A stretch of 64,000 bases of DNA from Fistulifera solaris (lineage: Eukaryota; Bacillariophyta; Bacillariophyceae; Naviculales; Stauroneidaceae), in contig AP026131.1 of assembly GCA_030295235.1 (NCBI GenBank), forward strand, positions 682,001-746,000, written 5' to 3'. Below the pieces are notes generated by a model. It did not search any database and was not told the DNA's origin. It worked only from the letters and a program-made list of their open reading frames with translations. Shown here one piece after another: positions 1 to 11,547 of this stretch (within the stretch, counting starts at the first letter, position 1; the number at the start of each line of letters is the position of its first letter). The position numbers and the translations under genes are program-made.

Positions 1-2022
1 ATACTTGATTGCGTCGACAAATATGCGACAGAAGAGACACCCGCGCCTCAATGTGGCTTCATTACAGACTTCACGGAACTTATTCGACGACCCGGACCGG
101 CTTGCATGATATTCAAGCCCATCTACCCTCAAAATGACCAAACGTCCGCGGTTGCATTTGCAGGAACCACCATGTACCTAGACGAAGTCTTGGTCAATGT
201 CGTTCCGGACTATGTTAGAGGCTTGTACGTTGTCTTTTCCACCGACACAGAGTCGCATACGTTTCTGATGGATGAGGGAGTCCCGATACTTTTGGGAGAG
301 GGGGACCTTCACGACCCTAGTTTTGACGAGTATGCCCGCTCGGCTGTTTTATATTCCGTGGAAACAAATGCAACAGGCAGTGCAACGTATACCATTACAT
401 TGTATCCCAGTGACACGCTATTTGCGACGTTTGAAACGAACAGTCCGATGGTAGTATCACTTGGGCTGGTTATGGTGATATGCTTCAGCATCAGCATGTT
501 CTTCCTGTACGACTACTTTATGAAATATGAGTCACACCAACGAAAGACTCTCTTGGAAATGAAACGCCGCTTCGTAAGATTTGTATCTCATGAAATCCGC
601 ACCCCACTGAACACTGTTGGAATGGGGCTTGCGTTATTACAATCTGAGATGATGTCAGGTGTACTCGAGACACTACGCAGCAACTCACTGGTAGATTCTT
701 TTGAAAGCAATGGTGAAATGAAGAGGAGTTCCAGTTCGCCTGAAATGGCGTTAGCAGCTGCAGGGAATATAACTCGAGCTTCAGAACCAGATTCGAAAGA
801 CACGACGAAGAGCAGGCCTTATTATAGCAAGGAGCAAGTTGACTTGTGTCTCAAAAATTGGCTATCATTGACTAAAGAAATTCATGAGAATTCGGAAGCT
901 GCTGTTGCTGTTCTAACTGATTTGCTGGATTTCGACAAGATTCAAACCGGGACTCTGAAGCTGGATGTCAGTAGAGTTCAAATATGGGAACTGGTCCACA
1001 GAACATCTAGTCAGTTTCAAATCCATGCAAACAACAAGCATGTTACTATGGATCTGGTGTTCCCTCAAGTATCCCTTGACACGATGGACCAAGGGCGCGT
1101 TATCAAGGAATTCGAGCATTTGCTTGTTATCGGCGATGACATGAAGCTTAGTCAGTGCCTACGAAACCTCATCTCTAACGCTTTGAAGTTCACTCCAGAA
1201 AGTGGGATAGTGACAATAGAAACGTCATATATGCCTAATGGCTTGCCAAATGTGCAGTCCACCGAGTACTGCTTCAAAGGCGATGTCTTTCCTCGTTCTG
1301 GCTCTGTTCGGATTTCCGTAAAGGATACTGGACCTGGTATGTCGTCAGAGCAACAGGAGCAGCTATTCCAGGAATTCGTGCAATTTGATCCTAACAAGCT
1401 TCAAGCAGGCGGTGGCAGTGGATTGGGTCTGTGTATTGCGAAGGAAATCATTGAGCAGCATAAAGGTTCTATTCTTGCTACATCAGAAGGATTGGGGAAG
1501 GGATCGACATTTATCATTGAGCTTCCTTTGTATAGTTTTCCGATTTATAGAGAAGATTCCTCATGTCGACAGTCAAATCAGACCTCAGTATCAGAAGAAA
1601 TTTCAGATCTGATCGCGAATTTTCACCACCACATCCTAGTTGTCGACGACGTTTTATCAAATCGAAAGTTCCTTGCCAAATTGTTGGAGCGGGCAGGGCA
1701 TACAGTGCAAGTTGCGAAGAATGGACAGGAAGCTATTGACGCAGTTAAGGACGATCTCGAAAAGTTGCAATCCGAGCGACACGTTCCCTTTGACACCATT
1801 CTCCTCGACTCCGAAATGCCAGTTCTCTGTGGACCAGAGGCAGCTAAGAGTATTCGAGAACTTCGGCACCCGGCAACAATCGTCGGATGCACGGGCAACG
1901 TTCTTCCAGAAGACGTGGCTTACTTCAAGTCATGCGGTGCAGCCACAGTGCTACCAAAACCTATCAAAATTTCAATGCTGGAGAGTTTTTGGCGAGAGCA
2001 AGGCATCGCATCAACAATATGA
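1..2022 (+). CDS. Hybrid sensor histidine kinase with receiver domain (5' truncated by window edge)
   Basis: The reading frame is open from base 1, so the N-terminus lies upstream; the first Met in the window is at 106 and residues are numbered from it. An extracytoplasmic sensor part of about 110 residues precedes one membrane helix at about 115-135. The dimerisation/phosphoacceptor H-box (VSHEIRTPLN, His162) follows, then a HATPase_c domain with N-box (Asn354 and Asn358), G1 box DTGPGMS and G2 box GSGLGLCIA. A C-terminal receiver domain has the acidic pair Asp514/Asp515, phosphoacceptor Asp568 in LLDSEMP and the conserved Lys in LPKPI. All catalytic elements are present, so the kinase should autophosphorylate and pass phosphate to its own receiver at a membrane. 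The signal sensed is unknown. Its stop lies about 40 bp from the stop of the convergent F-box gene. Confidence 0.93.
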   Translation: MLDCVDKYATEETPAPQCGFITDFTELIRRPGPACMIFKPIYPQNDQTSAVAFAGTTMYLDEVLVNVVPDYVRGLYVVFSTDTESHTFLMDEGVPILLGEGDLHDPSFDEYARSAVLYSVETNATGSATYTITLYPSDTLFATFETNSPMVVSLGLVMVICFSISMFFLYDYFMKYESHQRKTLLEMKRRFVRFVSHEIRTPLNTVGMGLALLQSEMMSGVLETLRSNSLVDSFESNGEMKRSSSSPEMALAAAGNITRASEPDSKDTTKSRPYYSKEQVDLCLKNWLSLTKEIHENSEAAVAVLTDLLDFDKIQTGTLKLDVSRVQIWELVHRTSSQFQIHANNKHVTMDLVFPQVSLDTMDQGRVIKEFEHLLVIGDDMKLSQCLRNLISNALKFTPESGIVTIETSYMPNGLPNVQSTEYCFKGDVFPRSGSVRISVKDTGPGMSSEQQEQLFQEFVQFDPNKLQAGGGSGLGLCIAKEIIEQHKGSILATSEGLGKGSTFIIELPLYSFPIYREDSSCRQSNQTSVSEEISDLIANFHHHILVVDDVLSNRKFLAKLLERAGHTVQVAKNGQEAIDAVKDDLEKLQSERHVPFDTILLDSEMPVLCGPEAAKSIRELRHPATIVGCTGNVLPEDVAYFKSCGAATVLPKPIKISMLESFWREQGIASTI

Positions 2023-2062
2023 TTTTAGAAGCAAATGTTAAAGGCTTTATAACAAATGTATT

Positions 2063-3360
2063 TCATTCAACACACTGACAAAAGGACTGCATCATAATTG
2101 GTTTCGATTCGTCATTCCAGCTTAGTTCGATTTTTGTTTCTTCCGGGATATACTCGTAGTCGAACAACGCCTGCCACTCTTCCAACGATACAATTTCGAC
2201 CGGCGGACATTGATGGAGTTGGCCTGCCGCGGCGTAAGCAGCTCGAATTTGCGGCGCATACTGGTCGTGCACCGAAGAGTCTTGTAAATATGACCAAAGT
2301 CCTGGAGGGATACGATGCGTCGAATGCCGGGCGCACCACAAGAATTGCGGATCAAAGACCGGTCGCTCCCCCGTGGACGTTTTCATGTACTTGCGCCACC
2401 TCTGACACCAAGCCTTCGGCAATATGCAGTACCTTTGACATGGTTCCATTGTGATTGAGCCATGTCGGCTGAAAAAAAGCTTGCAGCGCGTGTCGAATCG
2501 GCTCTTGTTTTTTGTGTAGGGCTTGTTGAGCTTGTCGTTGATACTCTTGTTGCTGACGTTGCTCTAACTGCTGACACTTCCAACAAGAGTCATGGGATAC
2601 AAGTGGTGTTGATTCAGGGAATAGTCTTCGCAAAGCGTTCCAATCTTGCGACTTGAGCATTCGTTTGCGAGCTCGATCACTTTTCTGATTCGAGCACAGC
2701 TTCAATTGCAAGTGTTCGCACAAAAGATCAGCATTCATGTCAGGCCATGGAGGCATGGCATCCGAAAGCCGTCGTTGTTGACGACGTGCTACCTTCTTTG
2801 CGTTTTTGGGTCGTATTTGCTTGCTTTCGATGTTCCATCGATTCGAGCCATAGTAAGGCCGTTTTGCACCACGCTTTGCTAACGACAAATTCTCCGCAAT
2901 CTTTGGCCTCCGGTTGAGACAAAACTCGCGCAACAATGAGGAACTCCATGTTGCGCAAATGTTCATAGGTCAAAGTCTCACTGTTCGTAGGGGAGTACTG
3001 CACGGGTTCAGCTTCAAACCCAGAGGTGAGGTGCTTGGGATAAACATGCTCGGCGGCGTGTCGAACGGTTTGACTCATCAGCGATGGCTGAGCGTAAAAG
3101 CGGCAGGTCTGATGCACGGCTGCTAGATCAAAGGCTCGCAAAAATGTCAACATTTGCACTTGCAACTCGGGGGGTAAAGAGAGCAGAGGACATGAAGCAG
3201 TAGCTGCAGGCTTCTTCGGGGTATCAAGAGAAGCAGTTGTTTCGGTGATTGCCAGTGTGGTATCAACCTGGTTCTCTTTCGGATGCAAGACTAGATTACA
3301 TGTTTCCTCAAGAAGATGTTCGAGCTCGTATACCCGCTTATTTTCGTGCGTTTTGACCAT
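2063..3360 (-). CDS. F-box protein with USP48-like DUSP domains (frame broken twice)
   Basis: The N-terminal segment (3360 to about 2800) has a coiled lead-in and an F-box (LLSLPPELQVQMLTFLRAFD), which should bind Skp1 in an SCF ubiquitin ligase. After it comes a DUSP-type segment: GEFVVSKAWCKTALLWLE, then in the next frame ADLLCEH and DWNALRRLFPES with a CxxC pair, as in USP48 DUSP repeats. A Gln-rich linker leads into a second DUSP, ILPKAWCQRWRKYM, in a third frame ending at 2063. The three pieces form one logical protein, but the frame changes near 2800-2810 and again near 2430-2450. A GT-AG intron over the first junction would remove the conserved LLCEH part, so single-base indels are likelier. 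No ubiquitin protease catalytic domain is visible. A substrate-receptor role is inferred. Confidence 0.7.
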
Positions 3361-5594
3361 TTTTGTTAATTACTAAAAGTTGGCGTGTCTGAGCGCTGAG
3401 GCTGTTGTCAACTGTATCAATCTAAGCCCGCTACAACCAAAATCGCTGCCGCTCTCCCTGATAATCGAACTATCATACAAGTAAGAACGATGTACAACAG
3501 ATTTTTCATTTGAGTTTGAAAGAATGATAGGCTTGGCTGTTGCAACAGCCGTCACTCTCTCAATGATGGAGATTCAAAATGGAACGCCGGTTTGCATCGA
3601 CATGTTCTGCTTTTAGTTCTGAGAATCTCCTGTGTCGTACCGTTACAGCTACGTCACTTAACACCGAATGAACAGAACTGGCTGTTCGTCGGTTCGTCGT
3701 CCGACGCATTCGAAATTCTTTCGAAATACTGTATACTCCGGAGTAATGAGCAGGAAAAATATACCAGAAGCAGTGCCGGTTGGTATAGGATTTCCTACGC
3801 ATTTTCTACGCACTTTGTTGTACTGCAACCGAAACGATTTTTAACCGAAACCCTAACGATGCCTACACACTAGAAATAATAAGGATGAATGAACATTAGT
3901 CTAGGCGTCGTCTCTTAAAGGCTAGACCCTAAAAGCCGATAGCATCGTAACTCCATAAGATTAGGCAAAGCCTATGTCGACATCTAAAGTCTGAAGGCCA
4001 CCGTTCAACTCGTTTGTGCGCTTTAATTATACCTCCAATTTTTATAAAATGTCATGACGAAAAGCGACTACATCACCGAAAATTCTTGAAACAAGGCAGT
4101 CGTTAGATGCTTAAGCTAGAATAAAAATTCTAAAGAAGATCATCTAGAGCGCTGTGAGTGAATGCTAAACACGTTACCACCTCCTTATTGAAAAGATTTT
4201 ATCGAGAATACCATTTAGCTCTGTCTGGAGTAAGGAAAAGTGCCCGACTGCCACCTTCGTACGATTTCTCGAGAAGAGTTTAAATACTGGAAGGCACACA
4301 AAATTGTGGTTCTGAAGTTCCACGAGCCTGCGTAGATCTGTTTTAATTGTTTCGTTCGTTCTGATGATCGATCAAAGTACGCCTCATGTCACGTAAAAAC
4401 TGTTTTACACTGCTTAAACGCATTTTACTAACAACATTTTGCTTTGCTGCGTATTTTTAGGAAGTGATATCTCTGAAGCAAAAACTTTTTGGGGAGCCTT
4501 TTCTCATTCAATATCTTTTTCAGCAAAAGGTTCGGCGATCGGAATTCTTACGACAATCTACGAAAGCCACTTCACTGCAGATCGTATAGATGCATCACAA
4601 TCACGATAGTGCGAAGCAGTGGGATCTTTGCGACGAAGGACGACTTTATGTTAGCGTAGATGTTCTTGCCGCGACGACTTGTCGGTTTTCTCATGGTTTT
4701 CTTTCTTCGTGATGGGTGATGGCTCATTTTTGTGCTCGTCAAGGAAAATGCGGCAGACGTATTACTAGTGATTGAAGAATTCCCACGAATTTCCTACATT
4801 TCACGCCATAGTGGTACTTTTCGAAACGGCACTGGTATTTCTTCATCCGCTATACCCTGGCGGTATATTTTTCCAAAAATACTCACCGAACTATCCGGAA
4901 AGTAGTAGATTAGCGCAGAAACTACTTCGAGTATTTCTGGAAAAACATACCAAATTGGTATAGCGAGACGTAGAAAGACGTAGAAGTGGTATAAATGTAC
5001 GGGAGGCTGGTACGTAGTAAAAAGCAAACTTGTACTGTAGGCTTGTATGTAGAGAAGTGTGTGTCTCAATGTAATCCAAAATTTTTGATACTATACGGCT
5101 ATTGTCTACATGATACAGTAAGTTGAAGCTAATCTTTCCGAATGAGATGTATGAATTACAATGTACATCATTGCGGCTTCATTGAAGTTTCTTTGGTTGT
5201 AAAATATTCGACTTCTTAAGTTCAATGTGGAGAGTTTTAGACTTAATTAAAATGTAGGACCTCTTAAGGGCTTCGCTCACTAAAATGTATAGTGATCCGA
5301 TTTTTATAAGACCCATATTCAAAGTGTTTCGTTACTGTATTCTGTACTGTATGAAAGCTGTTTCTTCGCACTAAACTGAAGAGTGAAGTGCGAACAATCA
5401 ATAATACCAGTACGTACCAGTAGTACGTACAAGTAGTACCAACCAACCAACTCATTCTCTTCCGTCATCCTTCAACGTCCAAACTCCACGTTCGCGCTTG
5501 CCGCCGAACGTTCAGGAAGACGAAACCGCAAAAGCACCATTTTTATTGCAACGCGAACAAATCGTATTCTAAAGTCAAAGCGACGATTGTAAAG
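3361..5594. other. Intergenic, no gene seen
   Basis: About 2.2 kb of AT-rich sequence with no ORF that resembles a protein. It contains the imperfect hairpin at 4848-4965 and many TACTAGTACGTACC-like stretches near 5400-5450. No tRNA or known RNA was recognised. Confidence 0.6.
4848..4965. repeat. Imperfect inverted repeat (hairpin, MITE-like)
   Basis: A 37 bp arm at 4848-4884 (begins CGCTATACC) pairs imperfectly with the reverse complement of 4929-4965 (ends GGTATAGCG), leaving a spacer of about 44 bp. No clear target-site duplication was seen. It could be a decayed miniature inverted-repeat element or an RNA hairpin. Confidence 0.5.
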
Positions 5595-6259
5595 ATGGAG
5601 CTTACCACCAATGAATTTTTGGATCATCCAGATAATCGTAGACCATTCAGCGACATCAGCGGTGGTTCCGAGCACACGGCAATGACAGGGTCGCCACGGA
5701 GACGGAAAGAAGCGAAATGCATCAGTGACCCGCGAATATGTCTGCGCTCGAATCATAGTCTTCAATCCGCTGGGAAAGTTACGAAGCACTCAAAGTCGGT
5801 ACAGAGCTCTATTTCACCCTTTACAAACGGAAGTCTTACACAAAGTCTTCCCACAACGCTTCGTTTGTCGCGAACGGAGACACGACGTCAGGGATGGATT
5901 TAATTCACGCCATGAGATTGAGTAATCATCTTGGAGGACTGCGAGATCGCAAAGGTGAAAACAGCCTGAAATTAGATGCACTTTGTATACGACACCCTGA
6001 GAAAACAAAGAAAAACATTTTCTTTTTTAAGCCGGAGAACCTGTCACGTCCTACGGAAGATACCTTTCTTCCGACGAACAGTCCATCGTCCACGAATGTC
6101 AAGGTGAATCCTGCGTGGAAAGAGATCCTACATACGAAAGATATTTTCAAACTCGATTATCCTCCGTGCTCACAAGTCGAAATAGATCACGATGCAGAAT
6201 GCGTTATGAGCCGCTCGGATTCTTGTGTCACTATTGATTCGATGTTGGTCGACGAATGA
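5595..6259 (+). CDS. Hypothetical protein (gene model uncertain)
   Basis: Two overlapping frames are coding-like. The first starts at ATG 5595 and runs to 5903. The second is open from about 5759 and ends at 6259 with an acidic, Ser-rich tail (DSMLVDE). The second frame can be read upstream through WESYEALKVGTELYFTLYKR, which looks protein-like, so the true gene may splice or shift from the first frame into the second between 5660 and 5760; I found no donor/acceptor pair that keeps the phase. There is no recognisable domain, signal peptide or membrane segment. It may be a lineage-specific gene or not a gene at all. Confidence 0.3.
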
Positions 6260-7178
6260 ATCTTCAATGCTTTCTCATATTGATTGGAGTTCCCGGATCA
6301 GTGCATAACTTGTACATAACCAGATGCTATAGCGCTCTTGCAGATAACCCCGCTTGTCAGATTTTACTCAGATGCGACGCTCCAGAAACGTCTAGCAGCG
6401 CAGTAGTCACCTGCTTTGAATCCACGCTACGAAAGTTTTTGCTGTCGGTCGAGCACCTTGTTCACGTTATCGTATTCGCTAACAAAGCTGTGTCTAGTTA
6501 AATTGGATGCTTCTGTCAACGACGCCGACCACTATACCTATTCGTAGCCGTAGGCAACCGGTTGACTACAATTCAGTAATTGCTCATCGATAAACATTTT
6601 CCCACCGACTGCTTCACCTAATCTTCTATACCATCGGCAAGCTTCTTGATATTTTAGCAACAGACGACCTAAGTCGATACGATTTCACGAAATAATAGAG
6701 AATTATTCGACTTTTCAAGTCGAGGTCCCGCCTCCCTTTGATGTGCTTGCTGTAATACTAAGATTGGATAAAGAGCTATGTCTAGGGTCGGCAAATTGCA
6801 AGACAATGTTCTTCCTCGGCAGCTTTAAACCACTTCTGTTCTGACTTCGACCTAATTCTTGCGTTGTCAGTTGTACCTTCGAGCATGATAGGTTCGAGCG
6901 TTTTCTGTGTACGGGCAAGCAGAAGCGTTGACGTCGCACCGAATACCGGGTAAATACTTATATGGACTTAAAAGTAGACGAGACAGTAACATTTGACATT
7001 AGAACAGCGCATAAGGACACGGTCATTTCACCGTCACATTTCTGGTCATTTCATTTGAAAACCAAACACTTTTCTCCGTCAAGAAGAGCCAGAGCTCTCG
7101 CTGTCTCGCTGTTGCTCCACTCAAACGACCTTCGAGACCTTTAGCCACACCAAAGAATCAAAAGGCTTATTCAACGCC
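6260..7178. other. Intergenic upstream of kinase 1
   Basis: About 0.9 kb with only short, unsupported ORFs. The last part is the likely promoter and 5' UTR of the kinase starting at 7179. No specific motif is claimed. Confidence 0.5.
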
Positions 7179-8528
7179 ATGGGTTTCGTTTCGATCGCTG
7201 AAGCTCCCGATCCAAGTATCTTTGAAGGAAAGTGCACAATCTCTGAAGAGGAAGCGCTCTACGCGGAAATCAGCGCCATCAAAGATGAGCATTTCGTGCT
7301 AGATGCCAAGGTTGCGCGAAAGGTCGTCAAAGAGGCCGAGAAAAGCTTGGAAGGTAGATTGCCTCCCCGCGACAAGTCGAAAGTCAAAGTTCCCTCACTG
7401 TCTCCACAAGATCTGGATGTAGGTGCAATCTTGGCGCTTGGAGGATTCGGTCTCATCAAATCCGTAAAACCGAAAAAGTCGCTTGGCACCGACAAAAACT
7501 CGTTTTGAAGACTATCAAGCCGCAACCTAAATGGGAAACACTGATTTCGGGTGCCAATCATCTCATGCGCGAGAAATACTTTCTATCGCAGTTGGATCAT
7601 GAGAACATCATCGCGCTTCGCGCCTACTCTTCGGGAGGAAGTCTGCGAGCTATCGATGATACCAAGCGACTTGATAGTTGCTTTCTTATTCTTGATTACC
7701 TCCCAGAGACGCTTTCTGACCGTATAACAGTGTGGCGCAAAGATAATAAGCCAGAAGCAAATTCTTCGGGGGTAAAAGGTTTCTTCTTCAAAACCGAAAA
7801 GTTGTCCACAAACAACAAGTTGCTAGCCACACAACTTCAAATTGCGATGGATATTGCCGCAGCTTTAACGTACTTGCACGAAAACCGAATCATCTACCGT
7901 GACTTGGAAGCCTGGTAAGTACGATCATGTTCTTGCTGTTGTCTTCCTGAATTCAAATTGTCAAGTGTTCTCAGCATTTTTCGATCGCACATACACCGTG
8001 CTGTTTCCGGTCTCTTAGCTAACGTCGGGTTTGACGAAAATGGCGTTTTGAAGTTATTCGATTTCGGTTTGGCGACACAGTTAGCCAAAGACAGCGACTT
8101 GGATTCTACACATGACCACCTTTCCGGCAAAGTAGGCACAACAAGGGTACGTAAAGCTATAACATCTCTTGTTTTCTTTCTCGTCCATTCAAAGATTACT
8201 CGTCTAACAATCATTCTGGTGTTCTTTATCCTCTTTACTGCAGTACATGGCACCCGAAGTTCTTCGCAAGGAACCATACAACGTCAAAGCGGATGTCTTT
8301 TCGTTTTCTTTGGTACTTTGGGAGCTTCTGGCATTGGAAAAGCCTCACGAGAAAATGCCTGGAGCTGCAGTTTATGGTGATAGACCCAAGCTTCCTCGAT
8401 CTTGGCCGGAAGCTTTGAAGCGGATCATTGAAAGAGGATGGACAGAAAGTCTGAAGGATCGTCCCCACATAATGGAGTTCAAATTCGTTCTGAGAGATTT
8501 GAAAAGACAAGCTGACTCGTCGAGTTAA
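7179..8528 (+). CDS. TKL-like Ser/Thr protein kinase 1 of tandem pair (two introns, two frame breaks)
   Basis: The start MGFVSIAEAPDP is shared with the next kinase, which supports ATG 7179. The kinase domain has a Gly loop (LGGFGLI), the ATP-binding Lys in LVLKTIKP, a YRDL catalytic loop, DFG in LFDFGLATQL, the activation segment GTTRYMAPEV, and C-lobe motifs DVFSFSLVLWE and RPH. Intron 7915-8018 splits the catalytic loop and intron 8147-8243 falls between GTTR and YMAPEV; both are GT-AG. The frame is broken at the A4 run 7466-7469 (one base short) and at 7906-7907, where removing one G would give the expected RDLKPANVGFD across the intron. Either the consensus carries indels or this is a recent pseudogene. 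The long N-terminal region of about 80 residues has no known domain. Substrate unknown. Confidence 0.8.
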
Positions 8529-9275
8529 AAGTTGATGCATCTTAGTCTTTCAAATGGATCATGATACGGAACGGCTGCAAGAGTATTAAAAGTTGTTGTT
8601 TTATTTCATTCTCATATTTACTAGATTGGTCAAGCTCCTTTGCTTCGATAACCGATACGAATTGCAGGCAATGCTACTGGTAGGTTGAAGGAAATTGGGC
8701 TAGACTAGATCAGAGATCGAAGTTCTATGGGCAGAAAAAACAGATCAGTGCTCGTCGTTTAAGAAATATTATTCCAAGCGTATAACAGCGACATTGTCCC
8801 TCGTCTTTTAGATGAAGTAAGTTTAGGATGATGACAATCACCCTTTTTCAGTATACCAGTCCTTTTTACATTCTAGTTTAGCCTCTCTCTAGGAAGGGTA
8901 GAAGAACGCGTGACTGTTCTGGATGGCTGGATCACGCTTTATCGGGTCACGGATACCATGAGTCTTATGAGGACGAAGACGGAAGAACAAAAAATAGGCC
9001 CAACTAGATAGCACTTTCCCCGAAGCCTACTGTACTTTTCCTTCCATATACAAATGATGCCGGTGCGATCTCAAAAGCAGTGTTTTCAGATTTTCGGTGA
9101 AGGCTCACCAAAAATTGCTTCCATTCTTCGTTCTCCATTCATCTCACAAGCCGGGCCATCAGAAGAGGACCAAACCGATAATGAAGTAAAGCGAAGTACC
9201 ATTCACCAGATCGTCCGCCGAGGAGGCGCTGATTTCATTCCCACTCCCTCCGAATAGGACGCTGCAAAGAATATC
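8529..9275. other. Intergenic between tandem kinases, with an upstream ORF at 9054-9257
   Basis: It contains a 67-codon ORF starting at ATG 9054 and ending with TAG at 9255-9257, 18 nt before and in the same frame as kinase 2. This may be an upstream ORF limiting translation, or plain 5' UTR. Nothing else was recognised. Confidence 0.45.
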
Positions 9276-10732
9276 ATGGGGTTTGTTACGGTCAAGCATA
9301 CGCCTGACCCAACCAAATTTGAAAAACCACAGCAGACTTCGTTGCACTCGACGACAAGCCGAACAGCGGATGCATCTTATCCATCGATCGGCAACAGCTC
9401 ACGAGATGTGAACAAAAGCAATCGCCTAGGATCACCACAATATCTGTTGCAGCACAGCCATAATAGCCGACAATCATCACAACAGAGTAGACACGAAGGA
9501 CAACAATCGCAAAACAGCCAATCACAAGGGACCTCAAAAGCTCTTCACGAAAGTCGATACATCGAAGAAGCAGATCTCACACTAGACGAGCATCAAATTG
9601 CTGAAATTGGTGAAATCATAGCTAAAAAGAGGCCGCGATATGAATTGATCTCTTCTTCCATAACTCGTTCCACATTACAGTTGTCACTCGACGACTTGAT
9701 AACAGGGCGTGTGATCGGATTAGGAGGTTTCGGAATGGTTCGAAAAGTCAAGTCTCCTATTCTCAAAGAAAAAACATCGCGCCCTTGTGTTATCAAAACC
9801 TGTAAGCCATCGTCGGGCCCAAGTATTGTATCGAGTGTAACACATTTGATGCGAGAGCGCTACTATCTCAGTCATCTGAAACACCCACATATTGTACGAA
9901 TGGTGGCGGCTTCCGAGCACCAAGATCCCGTAGAAGCCATTCTACAATCCAAACGTATCGATGCATGTTTTTGATACTGGAATATCTTCCCGAAACACTC
10001 CACGATCGGATACAATCATGGAAAAGAGACGACAAGAGTTAGCCAAAAGAGAGAAGGCAGTGTCATGGAACCTATTACGTGGCCAGCATAGCAATCGTAG
10101 TGACACTGCATTCTCCTTGTCTTCGCAAGCCGACAACGACTTGTTTGCTCAACAACTGATTGTGGCCTTAGAAGTAGCCAGCGCACTGGAATACTTGCAT
10201 TCGCAACGAGTCATATTTAGGGATTTGAAGCCGTCCAACGTCGGTCTGGATTTAAAAGGCAGCGTCAAGATTTATGATTTTGGATTGGCAACACAGCTGG
10301 CGAACAGGGTCGATCTTGACACCACACACTCATTACCTGGCCGAGTGGGGACGACACGGGTACGTACGACAAGAATCAAACACAACCTTTTGACTGCTTC
10401 GCCATCGCCTGAGTCTCTAACGCAAATCGTATCTCTAATACTCCTTTCTCCAGTACATGGCACCCGAAGTACTTCGGAATGAACCTTATAATGTCAAAGC
10501 GGATGTCTTTTCCTTTAGCCTTCTCCTCTGGGAAATGATGGCCTTCGAACGTCCGCACGAAAACATGCCGGGCGCGGCTGTTTACGGTGATCGACCCAGC
10601 ATTCCTAAGTCATGGCCGGAACAGATTCGCAGTATATTAGAGCGCGGCTGGTCGGAAGATCTTTCGGAACGACCGCACGTACGTGACATGACCAAAGTCT
10701 TGCTGGAACTATTGCAACAAATGCAGCCGTGA
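9276..10732 (+). CDS. TKL-like Ser/Thr protein kinase 2 of tandem pair (one intron, two frame breaks)
   Basis: Paralogue of the gene at 7179, with the same MGFV start and PDP motif, followed here by a Gln/Ser/His-rich insertion of about 60 residues. Kinase motifs: LGGFGMV loop, Lys in CVIKTCKP, hinge LILEYLPETL, FRDLKPSNVGLD loop without the intron found in kinase 1, DFG in IYDFGLATQL, then GTTR|YMAPEV split by intron 10360-10453 at the same place as in its neighbour. The reading frame changes at the T5 run 9968-9972 (a sixth T restores ACFLILEYL) and again at about 10031-10038. A full set of catalytic residues is present once those are allowed for. The tandem arrangement points to local duplication, with a later gain or loss of one intron. 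Signalling role unknown. Confidence 0.82.
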
Positions 10733-11547
10733 AGCATAGGAGTGCTGTGCCGATGTATTTTGTCTTCGCTGTTGGTCGACGATGTCTAAGACGTCATCAC
10801 TTTCAGGTAAAAATGCCAGGTTCGGCTCAAACAGGATGACGAGACTAGGTCTAAACTACTTTCTAGTATGTTGCTAGTCGAATCCAACATGATACGTAGT
10901 AGTTAGACTAGAGTAATTCGTAATGAATGTCATCGCTAAGATGATGATGAATCACTAATGAATCAATGATGAATTTCGACTCATGACTCGATCACGATGA
11001 TACAGATGTGTCGCCCCGCAGTGTTCTGTAGACTGTCGTCCAAGAAAGTCGAGAAGTCGTTCAGCAAGTGGTATTGATTTGATAGACATCCTCAAACTAA
11101 CAATAATGTTGCGAAGTACCTACATCCTCACTTTCTGACTGTGAGTTTTCGATCATTCCACGGAAAAATCATTTCGCTACTAATTTCTTTATTGTTAGAG
11201 ATCACACTTAGAACTCAATCGGAGTACGTAGTTCAAGATCTACTACTTTCAGAATAAGAACCGACACGCGTTGTCAATTGAGTTCTATGTTCTAAAGAAT
11301 GAAGCAACACGCTTCACCGCATCTTGCCCTACAGTTTGCTTCTACACTGGTCGCAAGTCTGAGCATTTTTGAGCGCACGACTTCCACAAAAGAGAGGGAG
11401 TTTTCGAAGGCGGTCCACATTAGCGCTGAATGTAGAGCAATAAAATAGCATGGCTTCTCCTTCCCGCCTTCCTTTCCTGCCTCCAAGCAACAGCCGAAAA
11501 AGCTTCGTATTACCGAATGCCACAACATACATCATCAAGGAGAAAGG
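10733..11547. other. Intergenic, no gene seen
   Basis: About 0.8 kb containing short direct repeats of GATGATGAATCA/ATGAATCAATGATGA near 10930-10985. It probably holds the kinase 2 terminator region and the promoter of the heat-shock factor; no motif is claimed. Confidence 0.45.

Noticed and set aside
2780-2900. Intron to explain the first frame change in the F-box gene
   Set aside because: The only GT-AG pair considered would remove the conserved LLCEH segment of the DUSP domain.
7915-7975. Alternative acceptor at TTCTCAG (7974) in kinase 1
   Set aside because: It keeps the frame but inserts about 15 non-conserved residues in the catalytic loop; the acceptor at 8018 gives the expected ANVGFD.
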